A stretch of 64,000 bases of DNA, taken from Chondrus crispus (taxonomy: Eukaryota > Rhodophyta > Florideophyceae > Gigartinales > Gigartinaceae). The stretch spans positions 75,272 to 139,271 of the forward strand of contig NW_005178810.1 in NCBI RefSeq assembly GCF_000350225.1. The letters are read 5' to 3'. How positions within the stretch are numbered: the first letter of the stretch is position 1; each line of letters begins with the position of its first letter. The notes under the pieces are model-generated. The model saw nothing but the letters and a program-made list of their open reading frames with translations. It was not told where the DNA came from and ran no database searches. The translations under genes and the position numbers were made by a program. This document shows, piece after piece, positions 31,913 to 42,366 of this stretch.

Positions 31913-32635
31913 AAACGAGACATGGAATCGTGCTATCTAAAATATTGCGATCACCAACGTGATGTTACTGGTGAAGCATGGACTGCGTCCAGTGACTCAT
32001 GACGCCAGCCAGCCTGATGTGATGAGCTTTCCCGGTTGTTTCTCTGTAGAACTAGAATCAATCAGCAAGAAATATTTGAGCATGCAGGAGCAACCGCGCA
32101 CTCAAAGCGAAACCAAATGGTTGCAGGGCATCATAGTGCAGTTCACATGACTACGATGCCAGATCTCGAACGGTGTCGCAGCTCTAGAGATGCCGAAATG
32201 GCGGAAACAATATCGTTTAACTGCAGCGGTTATTATAATGTGCATGCAATCTCGGTGTGATGGCGCTTGTGGGTGAGGAGTCGATAGAGGGATGCATAGA
32301 TACATCCACCACAAGCAACAGCGGCGGAGTAGTATCCTTCATGGGGCTGTTGCAAAGCATCATCTCGCTGCTTCACACACATGTGACGGGAAAAGAAAAG
32401 TTGCAACGAAATTTTATCTGAATATTAAAAAGCAATGGTTTGCTGCCCGCTTCGCCACCGCATTCATTTAAGTGAGATTGGACCACCAATTCATTGCTTG
32501 TCCCCGACATCGCTGTCATAGGGGAAATTCGCTACGATCGCTCGTTTGGCCACATTGCAGAAAAATCGCCCCTCCCAGGTTGCGGTCCCCATCCCATCCC
32601 TCCCCGTCGACGTATTTCTTTGAGCACCGGACGCT
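31913..32635. other. Intergenic region, no gene seen
   Basis: No supported ORF was found. The 3' part (from about 32480) probably holds the promoter and 5' UTR of the peptidase gene. Confidence 0.5.
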
Positions 32636-34660
32636 ATGCTGCCCTCACTCCGCGTAATTCCGCGCGCGACAGCCCGACCGGTACGTCCCTGTCCTCCAGC
32701 GTCAAGGTTCTGCCTTCGAGGATTTGCGTTTCTAGCTAGCGTCCGACCTAACCTGTTTGCGATTTCAAAATCCCTCTCGCATATTGGATCCATTGCTCCA
32801 TGTCGCTTATCGTATCCCATCATTTCACCTATCGCGGCCTTACTGTTCTCAGGGCTTTCGTCGTGGGTTGGCCACCAGCACGGAGGCGCCCATGATGTGG
32901 CAACTCGCCCACGGCATGTTTGATCCGGAAGTTTCCATGGCAGAGAAGCTCCCAGGAATCCCTGATCCCGTTGAGAAGGTCGCAGCCCCGGCAGGACCGG
33001 TTGAAACATCTACTCTTCCCAATGGTGTGCGTGTTGCCTCACAGGACTTGGACGGGCCAGTATCAGCTATTGGTCTCTTTGTCGGCGCTGGATCCCGCCA
33101 CGAGACTCCGTACACATCCGGGATCTCGCATCTACTCGAGCACCTTGCGTACAAGGGATCTGCGATGCGTAGTAAGTACAGAATGGTTCGAGATATGGAG
33201 CGCTCAGGGGCCGTTTTCTCCGCGTCTGCAGCAAGGGAGACCATAGCGTATACTGCTGAAGGACTGCGAGAGAAGGTTCCCGAAATGGTTGATATCATGG
33301 CAGAAACCGCTGTTTTACCTGGTGTGGCTATTAGCGATAGTGGAACAGGTGAGTGGGACGGCGCCATGGGTGAAATCAAGACTCAAACAGATGTAATGAA
33401 GATAGAGCTCAAGAATTTCGCTGACGACGCTGCTGGGGTCGTCACCGAAGCCATTCATGGCGCTGCCTTTCATGGAAACACTCTAGGTAAGCGAACATTG
33501 ACGACCCGTTCATATCAATTGCGCGATCGCGTTTCCCACGAGGTGCGAGAGTTTTCAGGCGTAGCCGATCTTTTCTTCTGAGAAGATCACTCAGGCTCCC
33601 CGTGTGATAGTTGCACCTCGAACATTAGTTGCGTATTGCCATCGGTGCTCGAAGGCAAGACACTCTGAGGATTTCTTTGCTACGCTGTTTTGCGGATGCT
33701 CGCAGCGCGGCGCAAACAATCCTTGAACATTTCTATCAATGAGGTCAACTGATATCATGTTTTTCGATGCTAACCAGTGGATTTGACGTGTGTTTCATGT
33801 TACTATCTCCAGGATTGCCACTTGTCTCTGAGGAACGGAAACTTGCCCAGATGAGTCCACGCATGGTCGCTGATTTCGTTTCGGCAAACTACACGCCGGA
33901 TCGCATTGTTCTTTCTGGTTCTAATATCAACCACAAGGCATTGGTCGAAGTTGCACAAAAGTCGTTAGGCGGTGTGACTGGTCAAAGCGTGTCCTCCTTG
34001 GAAGAAGCCCGTTATACGGGTGGTTCGACGAAGATAGGTGCTGATGGACCGGCACATGTCGCTATCGGATTCAAAGGTGTGTCGTGGAAGGATGACAGGC
34101 TTGTGGCAGCATGTGTTTTACACACGCTTCTTGGTGGTGGCGGGTCCTTCAGTTCGGGAGGTCCTGGAAAGGGAATGTACACACGACTGTACACCGAGAT
34201 TCTGAACAAACATGGTTGGGTTTCGTCGGCAATGGCTTTCAATCACTGCTATGGAGATACCGGATTGTTTGGAATTCACAGTAGTTGTGATGACCCTGCG
34301 CATTTAAATAATTTGGTTGAGGTCGTGGGCGTGCAGATTGGAAAGCTTTCGAGACCACTTGCAGCTGGCGAGTTGGAAAGAGCCAAGGCCATGACGAAGA
34401 GCAGTCTGATCATGAATCTCGAGAGCCGTGCTGTTGTATGTGAGGACCTTGGCAGACAGTTACTTGCGGCTGGCAAGTATAGCGGGCCTGCCGAACTGAT
34501 CAAGAAGATAGATGCAATTACAGAGGATGACATTCGCGAGGTCGTCAAGGAAATGCTGTCCAGCGCACCATCAGTAGTAACGTACGGGGAAGATTACGCG
34601 TCTTATGAGTACGCCGCCATTGAGTCGTCTATCAAAGCGCAGACTAAGCTTACCAACTGA
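32636..34660 (+). CDS. PMPCA: Mitochondrial processing peptidase alpha subunit (508 aa, 3 exons)
   Basis: Exons 32636-32680, 32853-33486 and 33813-34660 are joined by GT-AG introns of 172 and 326 bp, all in frame. The first exon gives a basic, Ser/Arg-rich mitochondrial presequence (MLPSLRVIPRATARP then GFRRGLATS). The protein is an M16 family peptidase. The glycine-rich loop GGGGSFSSGGPGKGMYTRLY, which binds precursors, marks the alpha subunit. Unusually, residues 108-112 are HLLEH and a Glu follows 76 residues after the second His (in GEIKTQ). This is the full HxxEH-x76-E zinc motif of the catalytic beta subunit, which is normally lost in alpha. With beta it removes presequences in the matrix. 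Without splicing, the 3' part would look like a separate gene; the splice junction T-L-G-L-P-L fits the family. Confidence 0.9.
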
Positions 34661-34879
34661 ACAACTTCAGTGTAGGCGCTAGATTCGGGCTCCTGAATAA
34701 ATTTTTTAGTCTGGACGGTACGTACGGGTTACATTCTTGAAGGCTTCATGCATATCACTTTAATGTCAAACTCAGTTGCTCAGCGGTCAGAGTAAACTCA
34801 TGTGGGGCGCATCGACGTTTTGGGCCACCCGTAGAAAAACGTTTCACCACGACTCCGAGGTCAATATCGTGTGGCGTAG

Positions 34880-35374
34880 TCATTTCGCTTGATTGGCAGC
34901 CAACTCTGCACGTAATCGCTTCGAAAAGTCGTCCTCGCCTTCAACCTCATCATCCCAATTATCCTCCCACTCTAAGTCCTCCTCTCCCATACGCTCAGCC
35001 TCATCCCAAGCTATTAGACGGAAAGCAATGTAACAAAGCGAATTTAAAAAAGATCAGTACATTTGCAGTGTGAAAAAGCCTTGGTCATCCGCTTGATGCT
35101 TCAATGGAATACAGTCCTTACCATCATCCTCGAATTCTTCAAAGTCGTCATCCTCTTCAAGGACGTCGCTTTCCTCAGGGGCCGCGGGCGCATCTTCCAC
35201 TTTGGCAGCATCCGGGGCCTCCGTCGACATTTCCTGCTGCGGGGGTTCTGCACCTTCTGCCATTAGAATGCTGTTGGGATCACGGTTCCCGGCGGTGAGG
35301 TTTGTAAGTGGCGGCGGAGAGCTGGTTGGGCTGTATTGTGCCGTCGCCAGCTGAATGCCGCCTCCAGCCGTCAC
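34880..35374 (-). CDS. SEM1: 26S proteasome lid peptide SEM1/DSS1 (2 exons)
   Basis: Exon 1 ends at 35122 (donor GTAAGG) and exon 2 is 35010-34880 (acceptor AATAG). The joined reading gives the family core: LEEDDDFEEFEDDAWDEAER, then DLEWEDNWDDEVEGEDDFSK and a C-terminal helix RLRAELAANQAK. SEM1/DSS1 is a small acidic disordered protein that bridges proteasome lid subunits and also binds BRCA2 and TREX-2 partners. The first Met (35374) gives 127 residues. The inner Met at 35263 would give 90, closer to the usual 70-90, so the start is uncertain. Confidence 0.88.
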
Positions 35375-35481
35375 CGATACTGTAGCCTGGTTGTACTACA
35401 GACATTTTTGAACATTTTTCCGTGCCACCTATTTTCCAGTGACTTCGAATATCTAGTGAATATATCTATTCGACCGGGTCT
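35375..35481. promoter_or_regulatory. Probable promoter region of SEM1
   Basis: This is the sequence immediately upstream of the minus-strand SEM1 start. No core element stands out. Confidence 0.3.
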
Positions 35482-36215
35482 TGTCCTCATATGAGGACAG
35501 CTCTTTTTTTTCCAAAAATATATACATTAAATTGAAAATTCGAAAAGCTACCTTGAGCACTAATTCTTTAATGTGCCTGTTTTCGGCAATAGCATCTTGC
35601 AGAACATCGGGATAGCAGCTTTGAATGCACAAAAAGCTTAAGAAAATAATGCAGATTGAGTACTAAGTTGCTTTTTTGAACTGGCGTTTTTGGCGTTTTT
35701 GGTTTTGAAGTTATTTTACATGCGGTTTTAGGGTGGTTTAAAAAGCTTCTTTTCCAGACATATCTAAAAACGACCACCGAGAACATGCAATTTTCACAAA
35801 GTTCTTTCTGGTCCCAAGTCAAAAGTCAAGAACGGTGGCAATGGTATCATTTTCTTTCTTGTCGGGGAAGCGAAAGTCAAGAATTAAATAGGTAGAACAC
35901 TGTCCTCATGTAAGGACAAATGTCCTCACATGAGGACAATGGTCCGATAGACAAGTGTCTACTAGAGACGACAAGCGATATACATGAAATCAAAACTTTA
36001 TAAGTCAGTTTGGACACCATTTCTTTAACGTACATGCCCTCGGCAATAACATCTAACAAAAACATTGGGATAGCAGTTGTGAGTAAACAGAAAGAATAAG
36101 AATCCAATGAAGTGTCAATACCCGGTTAACAATTTAAACAGTCATTTTGGTTTCGAAGATATCAGCACATAACGTTTTGAGGTCGGTCAAAAACCCTTCT
36201 CTTTAGTAGCGTCCG
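35482..36215. repeat. Two diverged tandem units with a TGTCCTCA palindrome
   Basis: The perfect 18-base palindrome tgtcctcatatgaggaca lies at 35482-35499. Related palindromes lie at 35901-35918 (imperfect) and 35921-35938. After each main palindrome, similar sequence follows in the same order: a 'ttctttaa' stretch, 'tcggcaata', 'gggatagcag' and a 'gtcaaaaa'-like end. This gives two diverged units about 440 bp apart. The DNA is AT-rich and non-coding. The nature is unknown; an old MITE pair or a satellite remnant is possible. Confidence 0.6.
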
Positions 36216-37041
36216 TAGGCAGCCAGCGCATGGGAGAATCTCCGACGGACCCACGACCCGTCGGACAACTCATGGCATTCAAATCTCCGTATTGCTCTAA
36301 AAATATCAATGCAGTTACTGTTTGAACAGATTTCTTTCCCTTTTTCTAGTCCTAAATAAAAGGTGAATATGGCTAACAAACCTTGTTTCTTGCAACCAGG
36401 ACTGCATGCCTCTTCAAATTTACCGGATTCAGTTGAAAAATGACACAGAATGCATTTGTACAGAAGCGTTTTCGACACATGGCGTAGACCGCAGTTGTGT
36501 ATGAAAGAAATTGACTCTTGACGAGCCTTACGACTTGTCCTACTATGGGCATGATGTTAGAAGGGAGGAAAAGTTCCGCCACATTGGCAGATGGGGGTGG
36601 ATCTTTAATGATTTGGGGGGCATTTTAGGAAGAAGGAGCAAGCAGTTCAGCAGCTATGTTAAACAAGCGCTTGTTAAGACACACCCAGGCAAGTAGAATT
36701 CGGCTAAATATATAACTGCGATGGACAGTTATCTACCTCTGATTGCATAAGAAAGGCACGTGAGTGGTTGGTATCAACAGAATAACTGTTCGACCCATAC
36801 ATCTAGAATGGCTAAGGCATGACTTATTTCTAAGAGTATTAAGTTTATGGACTGGCTGGCTCCAAGTTCAGACCTTGATTCTATCGAAAATGTCGGCAGC
36901 AAGCTTGTCCGTGCCATATATAGTGGTTGCTGTCTGTTCAGGTCAGGTGAGGAGCTGAGGGCTATTATGCTGGAAGAATGATCAAAATTAGACCGACAAT
37001 TCCTTTACGGGCTTGTGAAGAGCATGCACGCACAAGTGGTA
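36216..37041. other. Gene-free stretch
   Basis: Only short random-looking open frames are present. It ends at the TA target dinucleotide of the pogo-like element (37040-37041). Confidence 0.5.
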
Positions 37042-37305
37042 CCCTTCCCCGAGGGGGCAATTTGGTAATTATTTTGACGGAGCCTAACAAGTGTTTTATG
37101 CCACTATCCTGGGCTACCAAAAAGCGTCTGCTACAGCCAGTGGGATTTCCATGTGCCATAGACGACGAAAGGACGCGGGCAAAAACAACCTGTTTGAAGC
37201 CATTTGGAATTTTCACACACGTGCAGAAAGGGCTCAAATGAGAAAAAGAGGCAATTTGGTAATTTTAGTTATGAACCGGAAAGCGACAACAAAGATTGCA
37301 CCAAC

Positions 37306-37626
37306 TGTGGGGGAGATTTGGGGTACTGTACAGGGTACAGTACCCAGGAGTGGCCCCAGGACCAAAGCCTTCAAAGATGATTTTATTGGTCTACGTGTAC
37401 GCCAGGTGTACACGTGGACAATCTCCCATTGAAGGGCGGCGGTCCTGGGAAGTGGAAGATGCTGGCGGCCCCTCTATAAGAGAAAGGGGCGCGCCGCGAC
37501 ACCCCGCGACAGGAGGGACACAACAGAAAAAAACAACAACACCCGGACCGACCCCCCCTCTTGAAATAAACATCTCGCTTTTCTCTCTCCCCTACGCGCG
37601 CAGCCCCCTTTTTTTAGCTACCAACA
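37306..37626 (+). repeat. Element C 5' LTR
   Basis: It is bounded by TGTGGG and CAACA and contains 'ggtactgtacagggtacagtacc', a near-palindrome, around 37320-37345. A TATA-like 'tctataagag' lies near 37472. TGG follows immediately after the LTR and may start the primer site. Confidence 0.92.
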
Positions 37627-38846
37627 TGGTACTCTTGTGGAGGGGTGGCAAAGAAGACGGCTCCCTGTCACAGTTTGACGGGTCGAAGCCGGCCGACGTT
37701 CACAAGTTCTTCTTCGTCTTCGAGAATGTTGCCACCTCTGGCAAGTCGGACGAAGAAAGGGCATCTGAACTCCTTCGCTACCTGGAGGGAGATGCATTCC
37801 ACTTCTTTTATCAAGCCTTTGTCAAGAACGGAGATATCAGTGCAGATGGCTCCGACTACCAGAAGGTCAAGAAGGCCTTGGTCGAGCGGTTCGCCCCGGT
37901 TGAATCACCTGAAGATGTGATTCGGGATGCGATGGCCGCTCGCCTTTCTTTCGGGGATCTCAGTGGGTCCCTTCGAAACTCAGACCGTCTCTACGAGAAG
38001 GCGGGATTCAACGACGAAGCGAAGTTCGGACTGCTTCGCAACGCCGTGATGGAACATCTCGAGTTGGCCCAGTTTGCCATCTATCGAGGTGCGAAGACCT
38101 ACAAGGCCCTATTCGACGCAATCATGGACTTCTGGTCTGGTCGCTGTGCCTTTCAGGCGGCGGCGAACTCCTTGAGCAATTCGCGCTACCAGGGGTCAGA
38201 GAGCTCGCAAGTTATGTATGAGCCGAGAGGACAAGGAGTGTCAAAAAGGGTCATGATGCGTTCAAAAGCTCCCTTGTCTCCACTCGAGACGAAGGTTGAC
38301 GCTTTAGCTGATCGACTAGCCGATATTTCCCTTATTATCAAGAAGAATCAGTCGAGGGATGACGCAACAGCATTCCGCCCCGCCCACGATCGTACTTGTT
38401 CTTACTGCAAACGACCGGGTCATGGCGCTAATAGATGCGATGCGAATCCGCATAGGGACACGAAATGCCCTCGCTGCGGAAAATTTGGTCATTCAGAGAC
38501 AAGCTGTTGGGCTAGAATTGGTCCACAGAGGGGAGGTAGCGGTGCCTACCCTGCTAAGAAGACCCAGAAGGATATTGCCGTGTCGGGTACACGGACGGGC
38601 TCCGCAGGAAACCAGGTGAGTGTTGTGACACACGACGACCTCCCTGCTGATGAGAAGTTAGTGGCATCAGTCAAGAGAAACGCCGATGGAGAGCCGGTGG
38701 CCAAGACGCGAAAGGATGGTGGCGGCGAGCCAATCCCGTCCCTTCTCAACCCGCGTAAGTACTGGACTCCGAACCACATGAGGAAACCTCCTAAGCCTGG
38801 CCGTCGAACAAGAAAGAAGAGGACAAGTAAGAAGAACGCCGTCTAA
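37626..38846 (+). CDS. Element C Gag
   Basis: The frame starts with ATG at the LTR border (MVLLWRGGKEDGSLSQFDGS). It has a Gypsy-type Gag core with a retrotransposon capsid helix pattern (ELLRYLEGDAFHFFYQAF, KVKKALVERFAP). Two CCHC zinc knuckles follow near residues 256-300: CSYCKRPGHGANRC and CPRCGKFGHSETSC. The C-terminus is basic. The protein packages element RNA in virus-like particles. The frame is open throughout. Confidence 0.85.
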   Translation: MVLLWRGGKEDGSLSQFDGSKPADVHKFFFVFENVATSGKSDEERASELLRYLEGDAFHFFYQAFVKNGDISADGSDYQKVKKALVERFAPVESPEDVIRDAMAARLSFGDLSGSLRNSDRLYEKAGFNDEAKFGLLRNAVMEHLELAQFAIYRGAKTYKALFDAIMDFWSGRCAFQAAANSLSNSRYQGSESSQVMYEPRGQGVSKRVMMRSKAPLSPLETKVDALADRLADISLIIKKNQSRDDATAFRPAHDRTCSYCKRPGHGANRCDANPHRDTKCPRCGKFGHSETSCWARIGPQRGGSGAYPAKKTQKDIAVSGTRTGSAGNQVSVVTHDDLPADEKLVASVKRNADGEPVAKTRKDGGGEPIPSLLNPRKYWTPNHMRKPPKPGRRTRKKRTSKKNAV

Positions 38847-38867
38847 GAACACTCGGGGAAGTACGAC

Positions 38868-41162
38868 GTGGTTTCTTCCCTCGCGAACGCCCCCTCTGGT
38901 TTGACATTCGGTCAACTGATTCGAGGAGATGGCGACGAGGCCAAGAAAGAGATCCGTCGTTTGTTCAACAGTCGCCCTAGACGCCCCGTAGCTGCTTCGA
39001 TCGGTACTTTGCCAAAACGTCTGAAAGTAGTTTCGGTACAAGTCTACGGGACACAAATGAGAGCGTTGTTAGACTCAGGAGCTATCCCTAATGTTATGAA
39101 TGCATCTGTGGCATCGAAGCTCTCTTTGTCTCCAAAGCCGACCTCGACGAAGATTACGGTCGCCAATGGACAAAAGACAACTTGCTTAGGTTCCATCGAG
39201 GAAGTTCCTGTCACGTTCAATGGCGCTGTTACTTCACTCAACTTCTTGGTTGTTGAAGGATCCCCAGTTGATATCTTAATCGGGTATCCAACTCTCGAAG
39301 AACTTCAAGCCTGCATCGATCTAGGTCACCAGTCTGTTAGTATGTTGATCGGAAACAAAACCGTGAAAATGAGTCTGGAGTTTGATCAAGTACGTCCTAT
39401 TGTCGCGGATTCGGAGACTGATAGTGAGGACTTCACTTCTGATGTCGAGTCGTTCGCCTCAGAAAACTCGTCGGAAGAAGAGACTTATGTTGTCGCCATC
39501 CTCGGCGATGAACCTTTCGAGCTATACTTAACTCTGGACGGAGCGACCGGAGAAGATGAGGAAGTAGAATCACCTGATTCGAATGTCATCAACAAGGCCG
39601 TGAAAATGCTTCGGGAAAAACTTGTGCATCTTGACAATGAAGCTCAAGCAGTCATCGAGACCGCCCTGATGGATAAGAGTATCGTTGCTACATCCCTTGA
39701 CGATCTTCGGCCTGCTGAAGTCCCAATCAAGCACCATTTCGAGTTAGATGATACTAATCCTATCTATCACTCGGCGAGGAGAATGGCTCCCTTGCATACC
39801 GAAATCGTTCGGAAAGAGCTGGACAAAATGCTGGAAGCAGGAATCATCACGCCTTCCAGCGCCGCATGGTCCTTTGCGGTCGTCATCGTATCCAAAAGAG
39901 ATGGGAATCCACGCTTCTGTGTTGATTACCGTTCTCTGAACCAGAAGATGAAAGCAGACAGATGGCCTTTGCCGAAAATAGAAGAGATATTTGATGACTT
40001 GGAAGGAAGTGCGTACTTCACTTCTCTGGATTTGTTCAGTGGTTACTGGCAAATTCGGATGGCACAACAATGCAAAGAAATGACTACTTTCGTCTGTCGC
40101 TACGGGACGTATAAGTTCGAAGTCATGCCCTTTGGATTGATGAATGCGCCTTCGACATTTCAGAGAATGATGGATACAATCTTTCGCGGAGTGCGGTTTG
40201 TGCGTGTGTACCTCGATGACGTTGTGGTGTTCTCTAAGACTATAGAAGAACATCTTCGGCACCTGCAGCATGTATTTGATGTGCTTGACGAGGCTGGTCG
40301 TAAGCTTAAGCTGACAAAGTGTAGCTTCGCCCAGGCGAAGATCGAGTTGCTCGGTCATGTTATCGACAAAGGCGGGATTGCCGTTGACCCGAGCAAGGTC
40401 GAAGTAATTCGGAATGCACCGATCCCGACCACTACGACTGAACTTAGGAGCTTTCTCGGGTTAGCAAGCTACTACCGTCGTTTCATCTGCAAGTTTGCGG
40501 ACATTGCTGCGGTACTCCATGCGGCTACATCCGGAAACGGCAGATTGAAATGGACCGGAGAAATGCAAGAAGCCTTTGATGAACTGCGCATAAAGTTAAC
40601 TTCTCCGCCAGTCTTGGCTTACCCAGACTTCGAGAAGCCCTTCGTCGTTGAGACGGATGCGTCATCGGTCTCCGTCGGGGCTGTGTTGGCTCAAAAGAAG
40701 GAAGGTGGGAAAATACACCCCATCCAGTACGCAAGCCGTACTATGAATACATCTGAGCGCAAGTACTCCGCTTGTGAGCGTGAGGCGCTTGCGGTCATCT
40801 TTGCTTTGAAGAAATTTCGTGTTTACGTGCTTTCGTCTACACCTTTCAAGTTGGTTACCGATCACCAGGCTCTTAGTTATGCCTTTCGCAAGAAAGACAT
40901 CCACGGTCGTTTGGCTCGTTGGCTAGATTTCTTAGCCGAGTACGACTTCACCGTGGAATATCGTCGTGGATCCGCAAACAGTGCAGCCGATTACCTTTCT
41001 CGCATTCAGCCCAAGAATCGTCAATTTGTCACGGAAAGGTACTGGTGGCCGACCGTTGGTATGGACGTGGGAGACTACGTGAAGAGTTGTGACGGGTGTC
41101 AGAAGGCACGTCCGATTCCCAGGTATAAGACAACTTTGCGCCTTCCCACCACAGACTTGTAG
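38868..41162 (+). CDS. Element C Pol: protease, reverse transcriptase, RNase H, integrase zinc finger
   Basis: The retropepsin has LLDSGAIPN at about residues 67-75. The reverse transcriptase has FCVDYRSLNQKMKADRWPLP, YFTSLDLFSGYWQIRM and the active site VYLDDVVVFS near residue 446. RNase H has VETDASSVSVGAVLAQ near 593 and the YSACEREALAVIFALKKFR helix. The last part is an integrase zinc-finger end (RYWWPTVGMDVGDYVKSCDGCQKA). No integrase core follows. The frame is long and open. The start may be earlier by read-through or frameshift from Gag, as is common in the family. Confidence 0.85.
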   Translation: MVSSLANAPSGLTFGQLIRGDGDEAKKEIRRLFNSRPRRPVAASIGTLPKRLKVVSVQVYGTQMRALLDSGAIPNVMNASVASKLSLSPKPTSTKITVANGQKTTCLGSIEEVPVTFNGAVTSLNFLVVEGSPVDILIGYPTLEELQACIDLGHQSVSMLIGNKTVKMSLEFDQVRPIVADSETDSEDFTSDVESFASENSSEEETYVVAILGDEPFELYLTLDGATGEDEEVESPDSNVINKAVKMLREKLVHLDNEAQAVIETALMDKSIVATSLDDLRPAEVPIKHHFELDDTNPIYHSARRMAPLHTEIVRKELDKMLEAGIITPSSAAWSFAVVIVSKRDGNPRFCVDYRSLNQKMKADRWPLPKIEEIFDDLEGSAYFTSLDLFSGYWQIRMAQQCKEMTTFVCRYGTYKFEVMPFGLMNAPSTFQRMMDTIFRGVRFVRVYLDDVVVFSKTIEEHLRHLQHVFDVLDEAGRKLKLTKCSFAQAKIELLGHVIDKGGIAVDPSKVEVIRNAPIPTTTTELRSFLGLASYYRRFICKFADIAAVLHAATSGNGRLKWTGEMQEAFDELRIKLTSPPVLAYPDFEKPFVVETDASSVSVGAVLAQKKEGGKIHPIQYASRTMNTSERKYSACEREALAVIFALKKFRVYVLSSTPFKLVTDHQALSYAFRKKDIHGRLARWLDFLAEYDFTVEYRRGSANSAADYLSRIQPKNRQFVTERYWWPTVGMDVGDYVKSCDGCQKARPIPRYKTTLRLPTTDL

Positions 41163-41194
41163 GGTATACAGCAGAATGGGGTGCTTCGACTTAT

Positions 41195-41645
41195 CGCATG
41201 CGTCGATGGCGACGTACTTATTTGCGAGTCTATCGTAGCAGATAGACTTAATATTCCAAGCATCATCCTCCACGTGATCATAAGCACGCTTATCGTCAAT
41301 CGATTCAGTCAGCCCGACTCGGGAAAACTCATCTACCGAGACCCCGTGCTTTCCTCGCGCACTTAAGTGGATGACCACATGTCGACCGAAAAGGCGAAGC
41401 ATTTCCGTCAAATCCAGATCATACCTTGTCAGATTCGGTCCAACCCAAACATGGTACGGAAAACGAGGCGAAGCTTCTTCATTCTTCGACACCTTCATTA
41501 CGTCCGTTCTTTGCGACAATAGCCACATTATCCTCTCACGAGCGTTGTGCTCTTCAACGGATACTCTCGCCGCCTTCGACGCGATATGTTTACGGGGCGC
41601 CTTGCCGCCAGTACTGCGGCGCGCCGTCTCCTTGGATTTCGCCAT
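41195..41645 (-). CDS. Antisense ORF in element C with histone H3 tail-like N-terminus
   Basis: Opposite to gag-pol, between the pol end and the 3' LTR, a frame starts at 41645. Without the initiator Met, residues 1-28 match the histone H3 tail at 20 of 28 positions (ETARRSTGGKAPRKH, SKAAR). K4, R8, S10, K14, R17, K18, K23, R26 and S28 are kept, while K9 is Arg and K27 is Val. The histone fold does not follow. Instead, residues about 61-150 (RFPYHVWVGPN ... RLFGRHVVIHL ... AYDHVEDDAW) resemble the region after the integrase core of Copia elements ('PYEVWFGKKP...LRVFG'). The frame stays open to 40932, overlapping pol antisense; only the first 150 residues are supported by similarity. Expression is unknown. 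Confidence 0.6.
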
Positions 41646-42048
41646 CCTAGTTTAGATCAGGTTTCTTGCAAGGGGCAGACTCGAGGACTAAAACCTCACC
41701 TGAGTCCGCCACACAAGCAATCAGCGATCTCTGAGACTGGAGGCAATTAGAACCTGACGCGTTGACAGGTTCTTCAAGAAAAAAAACGCAGGAACACCAA
41801 AGTTAGTTGTGTGAAAAGTAGAGAAGGTGGGTAGGTTAATGATAGAAGTGATAGCTTACAGTGATGATGAGCTGTACACGTGTATACGTGGAGCGATTGG
41901 GGGATTGGTGCCGATGGTGACACAAAATTGTGTCAAATAGGATCGTCAAGGTCGAGCGCCGGTTCCCTGACTCAAGCCGATCACCAGGAGCAGCAGCGGT
42001 CAGTATATATGTTGCCCCTGCCCGGGTGTGGGGCTGGGGAGGGGGTCG

Positions 42049-42366
42049 TGTGGGGGAGATTTGGGGTACTGTACAGGGTACAGTACCCAGGAGTGGCCCC
42101 AAGACCAAAGCCTTCAAAAGATGATTTTATTGGTCTACGTGTACGCCAGGTGTACACGTGGACAATCTCCCTTTGAAGGGCGGCGGTCCTGGGAAGTGGA
42201 AGATGCTGGCGGCCCCTCTATAAGAGAAAGGGGCGCGCCGCGACACCCCGCGACAGGAGGGACACAACAGAAAAAAACAACAACACCCGGACCGACCCCT
42301 CTTGAAATAAACATCTCGCTTTTCTCTCTCCCCTACGCGCGCAGCCCCCGTTTTTAGCTGTCAACA
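42049..42366 (+). repeat. Element C 3' LTR
   Basis: It is 318 bp, aligns along its full length to the 5' LTR, and is followed by the target duplication ccaac (42367-42371). Confidence 0.92.

Larger units (their letters stand above)
37306..42366 (+). mobile_element. Gypsy retrotransposon C (5.06 kb) with target duplication
   Basis: LTRs of 321 bp (37306-37626) and 318 bp (42049-42366) start TGTGGGGGAGA and end CAACA. The five bases ccaac flank the element at 37301-37305 and 42367-42371. Gag and pol are two long plus-strand ORFs. A purine-rich tract (gggctggggagggggtcg, 42031-42048) precedes the 3' LTR. The LTRs differ at about ten places, counting small length changes, so the copy is moderately old. 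No integrase core was recognised; an antisense ORF occupies that stretch. Confidence 0.92.

Noticed and set aside
33767-34660. Reading the 3' part of MPP alpha as a separate gene starting at 33767
   Set aside because: The first 15 codons are intron sequence; a clean GT-AG junction (33486/33813) restores the family alignment.
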